64,000 nucleotides of DNA from Streptomyces sp. YPW6. GTDB taxonomy: Bacteria > Actinomycetota > Actinomycetes > Streptomycetales > Streptomycetaceae. The stretch is from assembly GCF_018866325.1 (NCBI RefSeq), contig NZ_CP076457.1, positions 62,001-126,000 of the forward strand, read 5' to 3'. Under the pieces are notes generated by a model. That model searched no databases and was not told the origin of the DNA. It was given only the letters and a program-made list of their open reading frames with translations. The translations under genes and the position numbers were made by a program. Positions 53,635 to 62,389 of the stretch are shown in pieces (within the stretch, counting starts at the first letter, position 1; each line of letters begins with the position of its first letter).

Positions 53635-55049
53635 GACGGCGTTCCTTCCAGTCGATTCTCTGCGGAGGTGGCGAGTTGCGAGGCAGGTGTTTCGGCCCGG
53701 CGGCGGGGTAGCAAGCAGATCGCCACGATGGCGGCGAGAATGAAAAGGGCGGCGGCGATGGCAAGGCCCAGGGCGTAGCCGTCGTTGATCGCGGCGGGGT
53801 CGGTTGCCGTGCCGGTGCGGTGTGTGGCGATTGTGGCCAGGGTGGCCAGGCCGATGCAGCCGCCGAGTTGGCGGGAGCTGTTGATGAGGCCGGAGGCCAT
53901 GCCGGCCTCATGGGGTGCGACGCCGGTGGTTGCGGCAGCGACGATCGGGGCGATGACCAGTCCGACGCCGATACCGGTGATGATGCTGGGGCCGAGCACG
54001 TCGGTGAGGAAGTCGCCGTCTGGGCTGATGAAGGCGAACCAGGCCAGGCCCGCGGCGGCCAGCATGGCGCCGGGAACCAGGGAGACGCGGGGGGTGTGTG
54101 CCGCGGTGGCGCGGGTCGCGACGAGGGTGCCCGCGACCAGGCTTGCGGAGAAGGGCAGGAACGCGGCGCCGGTTGCTGCGGCGCTCATGCCCAGAACCTG
54201 CTGCATGTACAGGGACACGAAGTAGAACGCCGCGAACTGCCCGGCCGTGGAGAAGAAGACCACCACGTTGGCCCCGGCGACCCAGCGGCTGCGCAGCAGG
54301 CTGAGACGCAACAGCGGTGCGGGAGCCCTGGATTCGGTGACGACGAAGGCGGCCAGGAGCATGGCTGCGGCGACGAACACTGTCCATGCGGTCGGGGAGT
54401 CCCATCCTTGGGCGTCGGTGCGCACGACACCGGTCACCAGCAGCCCGACTCCACCGATGGCCAAGACGGCACCGCGCACATCCAGCCTCTCGCGCCGGGC
54501 GGGGCGTGCTTCGGCGGGCGCGCCTGCGCGGACCAGCGCGAGAGCCACCGCGACGATGGGCAGATTGATGAGCATCACCCAGCGCCAGCCCGCGTACTGG
54601 GTCAGCAGCCCACCCGCCAGCACGCCCAGCGCTCCGCCTGCGGCGTTCACCCCGCTCCACACCCCGAGCGCGCGCACGCGCTGCGGGCCCTCGGGGAAGG
54701 TGGTGGTGAGTATCGCCAGTGTGGCCGGTGTGGCCGCAGCGGCTCCCAGGCCCTGGCCGGCGCGGGCGGCGATCAGTTGCCAGGGTGCCTGGGCGAGCCC
54801 GCCCGCCAGTGAGCACAGCCCGAAGACGGCCAGGCCGAGCACGAACAGCCGTCGTCGGCCATAGAGGTCACATGCTCGGCCTCCCAGCAGCAGAAATCCG
54901 CCGAGCGTGAGCGCGTAGACATGCACGACCCACGACAGGTCGAGCGGTGCGAACCCGAGCGCGGTGCGGATCGCGGGCAGGGCGACGTTGACCACGGATA
55001 AGTCCAGGGCGACGGCGAACTGGGCGACGGCCACGGCCGCCAGCACCAT
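53631..55049 (-). CDS. MFS drug-exporter (DHA2 family)
   Basis: The 472-residue protein starts MVLAAVAVAQFAVALDLSVV after GAGGG. It shows about 14 hydrophobic segments and the DHA2 motifs LDLSVVNVALPAI (motif D1), GRACDLYGRRRLFVLGLAVF (motif A) and GPSIITGIGVGLVIAPI (motif C-like). The membrane protein would export drugs using the proton gradient. A divergent TetR gene next to it is the likely repressor. Confidence 0.92.
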   Translation of the reverse strand: MVLAAVAVAQFAVALDLSVVNVALPAIRTALGFAPLDLSWVVHVYALTLGGFLLLGGRACDLYGRRRLFVLGLAVFGLCSLAGGLAQAPWQLIAARAGQGLGAAAATPATLAILTTTFPEGPQRVRALGVWSGVNAAGGALGVLAGGLLTQYAGWRWVMLINLPIVAVALALVRAGAPAEARPARRERLDVRGAVLAIGGVGLLVTGVVRTDAQGWDSPTAWTVFVAAAMLLAAFVVTESRAPAPLLRLSLLRSRWVAGANVVVFFSTAGQFAAFYFVSLYMQQVLGMSAAATGAAFLPFSASLVAGTLVATRATAAHTPRVSLVPGAMLAAAGLAWFAFISPDGDFLTDVLGPSIITGIGVGLVIAPIVAAATTGVAPHEAGMASGLINSSRQLGGCIGLATLATIATHRTGTATDPAAINDGYALGLAIAAALFILAAIVAICLLPRRRAETPASQLATSAENRLEGTPS

Positions 55050-55136
55050 TCCGGGTCGCCCTCGCAATTTTTTATACACGTACGAAAAGTAGCGCCAGGG
55101 GATCGACGTTGTCGACACCTGGGGGATGATGAGGGC
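55050..55136. promoter_or_regulatory. Divergent promoter region with AT-rich dyad
   Basis: The 87-bp gap between the exporter and the TetR gene contains a near-palindromic AT-rich block at about 55068-55090, centred on CGTACG and flanked by T and A runs. It is a plausible TetR operator overlapping both promoters. Confidence 0.55.
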
Positions 55137-55805
55137 ATGCCGCAGCCGTCCGCACCGCGCAAAACCCTCGGCCGACCTCCCCGCATCTCCCGCGAGGAGG
55201 TCGTTACAACGGCCCGTCGGATCGTGGACGCGGAAGGCGTGGACCGGCTGACCATGCGGCGGCTGGCCACGGAGATCGGCAGTACGCCGATGGCGCTCTA
55301 CCACCACGTCCGCAACAAGGAAGAACTGCTCGTCCTATTGCTGGACGACTACGCCACGCGGACGCTGCACCGACGCGAACTGCCCGCTCGGCCCCGCGAG
55401 CGGATCATCGACGCCGCCGCAACGATCCACGAGGCGCTCGCCGCCTGCCCGTGGATCGTGGAGGTGCTGACCGCCGACGACCTGATGGCCACATCCGCTC
55501 TCTGGTTTGTCGAGCAGATCGTTGACGGCCTGGTCGAATGCGGCCTGTCCTCCGAGCGGGCCGTACACGGCTACCGCGCGATCTGGTACTACACCGCCGG
55601 AGAGATCGTGGTCCGCGTGACAGCAGCCCGGCGGCGCACGGACGACGACCGTCCCACCTACCGGGAACAAGTCTTCGCCGATCTCGACCCGAGCGAGCTA
55701 CCCCGCTTGGCACAGGTAGCGGAGCAGTGGTCACCACTGACCGCCAAGGACACCTACCTGGACGGGCTCCGAGCCCTGGTAGACGGCCTCCTGGCTCCCC
55801 GTTGA
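55137..55805 (+). CDS. TetR-family repressor
   Basis: The 222-residue protein has an N-terminal helix-turn-helix (VVTTARRIVDAEGVDRLTMR, then IGSTPMALYHHVRNKEELLV). A helical ligand domain of the TetR_C type (LWFVEQIVDGLVECGLSSER, AIWYYTAGEIVVR) follows. The gene is divergent from the MFS exporter with 87 bp between. It probably represses the exporter-cupin unit until a ligand binds. Confidence 0.93.
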   Translation: MPQPSAPRKTLGRPPRISREEVVTTARRIVDAEGVDRLTMRRLATEIGSTPMALYHHVRNKEELLVLLLDDYATRTLHRRELPARPRERIIDAAATIHEALAACPWIVEVLTADDLMATSALWFVEQIVDGLVECGLSSERAVHGYRAIWYYTAGEIVVRVTAARRRTDDDRPTYREQVFADLDPSELPRLAQVAEQWSPLTAKDTYLDGLRALVDGLLAPR

Positions 55806-55890
55806 CCTGCTCATTCAGTTCATATTCTCGGGCGCCGATCCGGTGCCAACGGCTCCGCCGCGGATCCTCACGAAGCCGATCTCACGATCG

Positions 55891-56340
55891 CTACGATCTG
55901 CTGCTGGTGACCTCCTCGGCGCGGGCGGCGAGGTACTGGGCCCAGTCACGTCTGGCGTAGGTGACCCAACGGAGTACGGTGTGGCGGTGCGTCCCGGTCA
56001 CGTCGGCGAGGACCGGGCTGGGCAGATCAGCAGCGAGGGCGGCCAGTGCCGCGTTGCGCGCGATGCGAACTCGGATACCGTGCCCGTTGAGCTCCAACCT
56101 GGCCATCTGTTTCTCCGACAGTCGGGGCCGACCAGGCGATCCCTTCGACGCCACCCCAGCCAAGCCCTCCTCGCGCCACTGACGCCGCCAGCGTTCCACC
56201 GACCGGTCCGAGACCCGCAACGCGGCAGCGATCTCCCGGTTCTTCCCGCCGGCCTCGAAGCCAGTCACAGCCTGAAGCCGGACCCGCTCTCGCGCGGCCC
56301 TCTCGGCGTCGGTCAAGCCACCACCCTGCGGATATCTCAC
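55891..56340 (-). pseudogene. Chance fusion of IS630 N-terminus and integrase C-terminus
   Basis: The N-terminal part (MRYPQGGGLTDAERAARERV, EIAAALRVSDRSVERWRRQW) is the helix-turn-helix of an IS630 transposase. The C-terminal part (NGHGIRVRIARNAALAALAA, VTYARRDWAQYLAARAEEV) is the end of an actinobacterial site-specific integrase. They are joined in frame after SEKQMARLE. The IS630 right end (GATCAAGTTCAGTAA) lies at about 56400-56414. It is a recombination product with no expected activity. Confidence 0.72.
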
Positions 56341-56632
56341 CTCACCAGGACTACCGAAGCCACCCGCACGCTGTCCGGCGAACAGCCCGACATCACCAGA
56401 TCAAGTTCAGTAATCTCGCGGTGACGCCCGAAGAACCTGTCACCCTGCGCCGTTCAGCGCCACCAATGCCTTCTCCCGGGATACATGCCTGCGCGAGGTT
56501 CCGCGCGGCACCCAAGCTGTTTCCTCAATTTCTCCTCAAAGAATGATCTTGCTCTGTACCGCGGTCTGCGGATGTGCGAGAAATATGGGGAGACCGCCCC
56601 CGATCGGGGGCGGCAGGGGGAAAGGATGCCTC

Positions 56633-57298
56633 GTGGGCATCGTAAGAAACGGGCTGTTCACTTCCGCCCTCGCGCTCACCGTGATGTGTGGTGCGGCTGC
56701 GGCACCTTCTGCGGCAAGTGCGCCGACAGCGGTCACGGCTGATGAGCCGACGACCGTGAACACCGCTCCGCCTGAGGAGCCCGAGGAGACCGACCTGGTG
56801 GAGAATCCGGCACCCGATCCGGATCCCACGTTCAAGCCGGAAAAGCCTCCGGTCGACACACCCGATGCTGAGTACTGCTCCCCGCGGAATGTCTACATTC
56901 CCAAGACCAAGGGGAAGCAGTACCACAAGGGTGTCGGGCCGACGAACTCCAACTACAACGGCACCTCGCGCACCGCACGCTCGACCTTCGTCTCCGAAGT
57001 CACCGGAGAAGTAGGAGTCAGCGTGACTGCGGGCCTCTCGGGCAGCGTCTCCGCCATGATCGCGGAGATCGAGGCCAAGTACGAGGTCAACCTGAGCGCG
57101 AAACTGACCGCGAAGCTCGGCAACAGCATCTCAGTCGACACCCCGGCGAAGAAGACGACCAATGCCAAGTACGGCGTCTACCGCCTGAAGAACACCGGCA
57201 CCAGTTACAAGATCTACAGCAACTGCCAGACCTCTGCGAAGAAGACCATCACCAGCTACACGCCGATCAAGGTCGGCTGGTACCTGTGGGAAGACTAG
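56633..57298 (+). CDS. Secreted protein, possible beta-pore-forming fold
   Basis: The 221-residue protein starts at GTG 56633 after GGGGGAAAGG. It has a signal peptide (RNGLFTSALALTVMCGAAAA), an acidic Pro-rich linker (EEPEETDLVENPAPDPDP), and a domain rich in alternating Ser/Thr. That domain includes FVSEVTGEVGVSVTAGLSGS and VNLSAKLTAKLGNSISVDTP, before YGVYRLKNTGTSYKIYSNCQ. The alternating pattern recalls aerolysin-like stems, but this is only a visual likeness. It is followed by an overlapping lipoprotein gene. Confidence 0.65.
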   Translation: MGIVRNGLFTSALALTVMCGAAAAPSAASAPTAVTADEPTTVNTAPPEEPEETDLVENPAPDPDPTFKPEKPPVDTPDAEYCSPRNVYIPKTKGKQYHKGVGPTNSNYNGTSRTARSTFVSEVTGEVGVSVTAGLSGSVSAMIAEIEAKYEVNLSAKLTAKLGNSISVDTPAKKTTNAKYGVYRLKNTGTSYKIYSNCQTSAKKTITSYTPIKVGWYLWED

Positions 57299-57786
57299 GC
57301 GGCTCTCTGCCGCAGCGTGCTCACCTGGTCCTCGCGCCACTGGTGTGTGCGCTGGCGCTCAGCGCAACCGGATGCAGCGACGGCGGGAACAGCCCGTCGA
57401 AAGCCGCAAGCTCCCGCCCCGCCGAGCCGACCACGACTGACACGCACAGAGCAGAGCACATCGAGGGCGAGTCCGTCTCGACCGCACCGAAACCGGTCGG
57501 CGACGGAGTAGTGCTGCTCTCCGCAGCCTCCCAGAAGGGCAACGCGCAACTTCCCCTGACCGAGGACATCGGCGCCGGCAGGCTGGCAATCCAAGTGAAC
57601 TGCCAGGGCCAGGGAAAGATCCAGGTCTCCATCGACCCGACAGGGATTTCCTTCCCTCTCGACTGCGTGGAGAGGGAAGTGAGCAGCACCTACAACGAGG
57701 TCCACCTCAAGCGGGAACGCGAGAAGGGAACCGTACGAGTGACAGCACCAGCGGGGATCCGCTGGGCCTTGACAGTCGAGCAGTAA
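57286..57786 (+). CDS. Lipoprotein
   Basis: The 166-residue protein starts at GTG 57286, overlapping the upstream stop by 13 bases. It has a type II signal peptide ending in the lipobox LSATGC, so it is anchored to the outer face of the membrane. A Ser/Thr linker and a small beta domain (GAGRLAIQVNCQGQGKIQVS) follow. The overlap indicates coupling with the secreted protein; a partner or immunity function is possible. Confidence 0.68.
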   Translation: MGRLGGSLPQRAHLVLAPLVCALALSATGCSDGGNSPSKAASSRPAEPTTTDTHRAEHIEGESVSTAPKPVGDGVVLLSAASQKGNAQLPLTEDIGAGRLAIQVNCQGQGKIQVSIDPTGISFPLDCVEREVSSTYNEVHLKREREKGTVRVTAPAGIRWALTVEQ

Positions 57787-57891
57787 GCCAGCCGTCTGAC
57801 AGAACCGCCGCAGATGAGCCGCGACGGACCAAGAGACGGCCGAAGCCCCGGCGCGGGCGGGAAGTCCGTATCGCCGCAGCCGTACCGCAGG

Positions 57892-57943
57892 AGCCTGCTC
57901 GGGCTATGGGAGCGCCACAGCGCTCCCATAGCCCGAGCAGGCT
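57892..57943. repeat. Perfect 24-bp inverted repeat (long hairpin)
   Basis: Positions 57892-57915 pair perfectly with 57920-57943 around a CACA loop. It lies about 105 bp after the lipoprotein stop, so it may terminate transcription. The length and perfection exceed the other terminators in the window. Confidence 0.85.
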
Positions 57944-58194
57944 GTCCGGCGTCCCGTCAGACCGTGGAGGCAGGGGCCCGAGCCGCACTCCGGGGGACCC
58001 GGGGCTTTCCCGCTCGCCGGAGCCGGCTCCACTCACCCGCCTGGGTCACCCACGAGGAGCGACCGTCGCTGCCGCCTCGGACGAAGTATTGCGAGTGACT
58101 GGCTCATACGAGACGGCGTACGCCTTGGCGTCTGACACCAAAAGTGACTCTCCCTCACAGGCATTCCGGTCGCTGCTCCGGCTGGCCGCAGAAA

Positions 58195-58340
58195 GTGATG
58201 GTGCTGGCCATGCGGACCGATGCACAGTTCTGGGACTCGCTGGTGTTCGACGGTATCGACGAGGTGGAGGTCGAGGCGCCTACGGTCGAGGTGGTAGCAA
58301 GAAGCCGCGCGTCCGTGGCGGCGTGTCCGGACTGCGACCT
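58195..58340 (+). pseudogene. ISL3 transposase, N-terminal piece
   Basis: The frame reads LVFDGIDEVEVEAPTVEVVA then SRASVAACPDC, the N-terminus of ISL3 transposases with the first CxxC. It breaks off here and resumes at about 61541 on the same strand. Confidence 0.62.
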
Positions 58341-58508
58341 GTCTGGCTTCGTAGGCGGCAACGGAGAACGTTTGTCGTGGAGTTCCGGCAGCAGTGGGTG
58401 ATCAACTGGCTGCGGGATGTTGGTGAGAATCAGTAACACCCACCTCGGCGCCGTGTGTGTCGGCGGGCTAAGGGATGATACTTCTGTTCGAATCCGGTGG
58501 GAGGGGCT

Positions 58509-58931
58509 GTGGTGGAAGACGATCTGGGCGAGCTGATCTATCTGGCCGATCCGCCGGGGACGAGCGGTCACGTTGTCTCGCTGCGGGTGCTGGCGCGGCC
58601 GGCCCCAGGCGGGGATGTCTTGGACTGTGAGTTCGTCGTGGAGACCGAGACAGTCAAGGGCAGCTTCCCTGTCTATGTGACGTCCGATGACCTCGATGAC
58701 TGGGAAGAGGCTCTGGGGGCGCTTGCGGGGAATCGGTTCGTGTCGTGGCTGAACTCGGGACGGACCGTGCAGTTCAAGATCAAGCCGGTGAGTCCTGGTG
58801 TGATCGCGGTGTCGGTCCATGATGGTCCGTCGTCACAGGTGACGGTCCGCGTGCCCCTCTTTCCGGCGACTGGCTGGATCGATGATCAGCGTGCGCGTCT
58901 CGAAAGGGTGCGGCGGTTGTTCTCTGGCTGA
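58509..58931 (+). CDS. DUF5959 family protein
   Basis: The protein has about 140 residues. GTG at 58509 or 58512 follows GAGGGG. The sequence VVEDDLGELIYLADPPG, then SDDLDDWEEALGALAGNRFV and SWLNSGRTVQFKI matches DUF5959, a small family common in Streptomyces with unknown function. It sits between the two halves of the ISL3 relic with the IS21 element, so it arrived as cargo or by later insertion. Confidence 0.8.
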   Translation: MVEDDLGELIYLADPPGTSGHVVSLRVLARPAPGGDVLDCEFVVETETVKGSFPVYVTSDDLDDWEEALGALAGNRFVSWLNSGRTVQFKIKPVSPGVIAVSVHDGPSSQVTVRVPLFPATGWIDDQRARLERVRRLFSG

Positions 58932-58962
58932 CCGTCCCGTGTGGTGCTGCTCGGCGTGTTTG

Positions 58963-59754
58963 TCAGCCGGCTGCCTGCTGTTCGGCGCGTGCTCGGGTGG
59001 TGGCGAGTCGGTAGGAGTCGGTGCCGGTTTCGATGATGTTGCCGCCGAAGGGTGGTCGACGATGGCCGCGCAGAGGCGGGGGTCGGTGAAGGTCTTGGTC
59101 CAGCCGGAGAAGGACTCGTTGGAGGCGATGGCGACGCTGTTCTTCTCTTCGCGTTCGGTCAGGGCCTGGACGAGGAGTTCGGCGCCGTGGCGGTCGAGTT
59201 CCATGTAGCCGAGTTCGTCGATGCAGAGCTGGTCGACGCGGCCGTAGCGGGCGATGGTCTTGGTCAGCTCCTTCTCGTCGGCGGCTTCGACCAGCTCGTT
59301 GACCAGCTTCGTCGCCAGGACGTACTTGACCCGGTAGCCGGCCATCGCGGCCTCGGTGCCCAGTGCGATCAGCAGGTGTGACTTGCCGGTGTCGGAGTCC
59401 CCGATGAGGCAGAGGGGCAGGCCCTTCTTGATCCATTCGCACTTGGCGAGGGTGTGGATCCTTGCTGCGTCGATGTTGGGGTTCGCGTCGAAGTCGAACC
59501 TGCGCAGAGACTTGTCGCGGGGGGAACCCGGCGGCCTTGATGCGGCGCTCGGAGCGGCGGCGGGCCCGGTCGTCGCACTCCGCCAGGAGGAGCTCGGCGA
59601 GGAAGCCGAGACAGGACATCTGCTCGCGTTCAGCGGTCTCGGCCACATCCGAGAACTGGGACCGGATGGTGGGCAGGCGGAGCATGCGGCATGCCTGGAC
59701 GACGCCGGTGGTGGCGGCCTGCTCGGTGAGTCCTCGCTGGCGGGGAAGGGACAC
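58963..59754 (-). pseudogene. istB: IS21 IstB-like ATPase, two frameshifts
   Basis: The GTG start at 59754 follows GAGGAG. The protein reads MLRLPTIRSQFSDVAETAER, LGFLAELLLAECDDRARRRS, then IKAAGFP. Removing one C from CCCCCC (about 59523) gives RDKSLRRFDFDANPNIDAAR and the Walker A region CLIGDSDTGKSHLLIALGTE, then LCIDELGYMELDRHGAELLV (Walker B). One added C near 59055 restores the end FGGNIIETGTDSYRLATTRA. Both breaks are at C/G runs. Confidence 0.82.
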
Positions 59755-59765
59755 GGTGATCTCCT

Positions 59766-61392
59766 CTATGACTGGGTGGGGCGGTCGGGTGGGCGGAGTC
59801 GTAGAAGCAGGTCGTAGTGGGCGACAGACGGGAGGGGCCGCTTGTCCGGCGGCAGATGAGCCCGGACGGCTGCTGGCAGCTGGGCCATGCCGGTCTGACG
59901 GCCGAGCGCGGCCGACGACGGAGCCTGCTCGGGATCGTTTTCGGCATCTGCCGCCTTGCGCGCTTCCAGGGCGACGGCATCCGCGGTCAGGGCACCGCTC
60001 TTCAAGGCCGCTGCGAGCCCCGCGACGAGTTGATCGTGCAGCAGATGGCAGCTGAGCAGGAGGACCTCGATCAGGGCCCGGGTGCCCTCGCGTTCGCCGT
60101 GTGCTTTGACCGCGGCTGCTCACCAGGCGTCGTGGATCGGCGTGAACCGGCCGACAGCCCTGGCCTGATCGAGGGCTGTGGCACCGGGCAAGGCGCCGGG
60201 CTTGCGGATCAGGGCTTCCAGGCAGTGGTCGAGATCGAGGCGGGATTCGTTGCGGGCGATAAGCCGCTCGTGCCGGGCAACCTCCTCGCGGCCGTCGTAG
60301 ACCACCAGCTCGGAGGCGTGGAGCATGACGCGGACAGTGCGCCCGATCAGCCGGACCGGGACCGAGTAGCGGTTCATCCGGACGCAGATCTGGCTGTAGC
60401 GGTCGACTCGTGGTGTCGACAGCCTGCCTGTCTCGAACGGTTCTTCCGGCAGCGGCGCCAAGAGCGGCTGCTCGGCCGCGAAGTACTCACCGATCGTGTG
60501 AGGGCGGGAGCGGATCCGGCGGGCGTCATCCTGCTGGTCCCACCGGTCGATCATCTCGTTGAGTTCGGCGAGGGTGGCCACTTCGGGGACGGGGACCAGG
60601 TGGTTGCGGCGGAACCAGCCGATCTGGCCCTCGACTCCGCCCTTCTCATGGGCGCCGCGGATGCCGGGCTGGCAGTAGAGCGCATCCAGGCCGTAGTGGG
60701 AGCGGAAGGCAGTCCAGCCTTCGGCTTCGATGCGGCGGCGTGAGAGGCCCAGCACCTGGGCGACGGCGGCTCTATGTTTGTCGTAGCGGACCTTCCCGGT
60801 CGGCACTCCGCCCAGCAAGTTGAGAGCGTGGACGTGGCCTTCGAAGAACGCCTCCTGCCCTGCCGAGGCGAAGATGCGGTGGACGGCCTTGCCCGAGTAC
60901 GACAGCCGGAAGGCAAACAGGTAGCAGGTCACCAGCTTGCCGGCCAACTTGATGGTGACGTCTCCGAAGTCGACCTCGGCCTCGGCTCCGGGCCGGTGGG
61001 TCTGCGGGGCGAACGCGTCAACCACCCCTTGTCGGCCTGGAGACGGATTTCCCCACGGCGTTCGGCGACGTTGGTACGGACCATCTGGTAGGAGATGTCG
61101 ACGGCGTCGTGCTCGTCGAGAAGCCGGTCGTAGAGTCGCTTGACCGTGTGCCGCTGCTTCCGCGGCGCGGTCAGGTCCGCCTTCAAGATCGCGTCGATCA
61201 CCGGCTTGTAGGGATCCAGGCGCGTCGCGCGCGGCCTCATCTTCCTGCGCGGCTCCGGCAGGGCCGACACCAGAGCCCGCTGCACGGTCTCGTAGCCGAC
61301 GCCGTACTTCCGCATGAGCGCCCGCGTCGCCATGCCCGTCCTGGCGTCACGGCGGATCGCCGCGTACAGATCGACCTTGGACTTCGGCTACA
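59766..61392 (-). pseudogene. istA: IS21 IstA-like transposase, frameshift and in-frame stop
   Basis: It begins near SKVDLYAAIRRDARTGMATR and continues YGVGYETVQRALVSALPEPR. One added G at about 61025 joins LQADKG to VVDAFAPQTHRPGAEAEVDF. Core blocks are AEVDFGDVTIKLAGK (first Asp) and GAHEKGGVEGQIGWFRRNHL (Glu region). A TGA at 60122-60120 follows HDAW, after which the same frame continues AAAVKAHGEREGTRALIEVL to 59766. A single TGG-to-TGA change would explain it. Non-functional unless read through. Confidence 0.8.
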
Positions 61393-61504
61393 CCCGGGCC
61401 CCCTCGTCGTGCAAAGCACATCCATGGTCCCGAAGCAAGCACCGAGGTTTCTCCAGAACTCAGCGACATCACTCTCCCCTGGAACCGGGTGTTCCCGCCG
61501 CTGA

Positions 61505-61863
61505 GCATCAGACGTTCCTGCAACTCACCTACAGAGCCAGCCTGTCCTCGGACCGGGGCCATGACCGCTACCGGCGCAGGCTGAAGGACCTTCCGCTCGC
61601 CGAGCAGGGCTTTGTGATCCGGCTGACGGTCCCGCGATCCATCTGTGGGGCGGCGGACTGCCCGCGCCGGACGTTCGCCGAGCAGTTCTCCCGGCTGGCC
61701 GCGCCGTACGCGCGGTTCACCACGCTGCTGACCCGCGCCCTGCAGCGGGTGGGGCTCGCACTGGCGGGACGGGCCGACGCTCGGCCGGCTGCCCAGCTTG
61801 CCTCCGGTGCGGGACGGATGACCTTGTTACGCGGGGTCATGGCGCTGCCCGATCCGAGGTCCG
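61505..61863 (+). pseudogene. ISL3 transposase, second piece
   Basis: It reads DRYRRRLKDLPLAEQGFVIR, then CGAADCPRRTFAEQFSRLAA and LALAGRADARPAAQLASGAG, the second CxxC-CPRRTF block of ISL3 transposases. It continues the piece at 58195-58340 and stops abruptly at about 61863, where tnsB-like sequence on the other strand begins. Confidence 0.75.
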
Positions 61864-62365
61864 TCTCCCCCACCTGGTTGCGCCAGCCCCGCGGCCGGGC
61901 CAGGAACACATCGTGCGCGCGCCACCCGCTCCCCACCTGTGAGCCCCGCCCGCTCCCCGGGCATCAGATCACGACGGATCGCCCGGTGCAGTGTCGTCAA
62001 CGACGGTGCGTCGCCAGGCGGAAACTGCCGGGCCGCGCGGAGAACCAGTTCTCGATGGGCCGCCCGCCCGTTCCCCATTCCACAGCGCCAACAGCCCACG
62101 GACTTCAGACGTCATCGTGAACCTCGTACCGGCCCGGAACCATGCGCCAGGGGCGGCGGCTGCGGCCTCATCGTTTCTCAGCTGCGGCCAGCCAGCGCCG
62201 CACTGTGCGCTCCGACACCCCAGCGCGTTCACAGCCACGCGAACAGGACCGGCTGACAGCTCTTTCCCCGCCCGCAGGGCGAGCAGCCGCCGCACCGCAG
62301 AACCGCGCAGTGCCGTCCTCGACGCCGCAGGCAGTCCGCCGCCTGCACGGACGGCCTTCATCCTG
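61857..62365 (-). pseudogene. Second TnsB/MuA-like transposase, N-terminal relic
   Basis: The minus strand shows SAVRRLLALRAGKELSAGPV, VSERTVRRWLAAAEKR (helix-turn-helix), then SLTTLHRAIRRDLMPGERAG, LTGGERVAR and VGETD. The intact TnsB at 26241-27788 has SLPTFHRATNRALTPGMRAG and LRGGEKARR before WETD. It is thus a relative of that transposase, broken by several frame changes and cut before the catalytic core by ISL3 sequence. Confidence 0.68.
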
Positions 62366-62389
62366 CATGCCAGTTCTCCTCGCTCGGTG

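Larger units (their letters stand above)
58940..61460 (-). mobile_element. IS21-family element (istA, istB)
   Basis: It contains a transposase gene followed by an IstB-like ATPase gene on the minus strand, the standard IS21 order. The exact ends were not found, so the limits are approximate. Several frame breaks are present. Confidence 0.75.
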
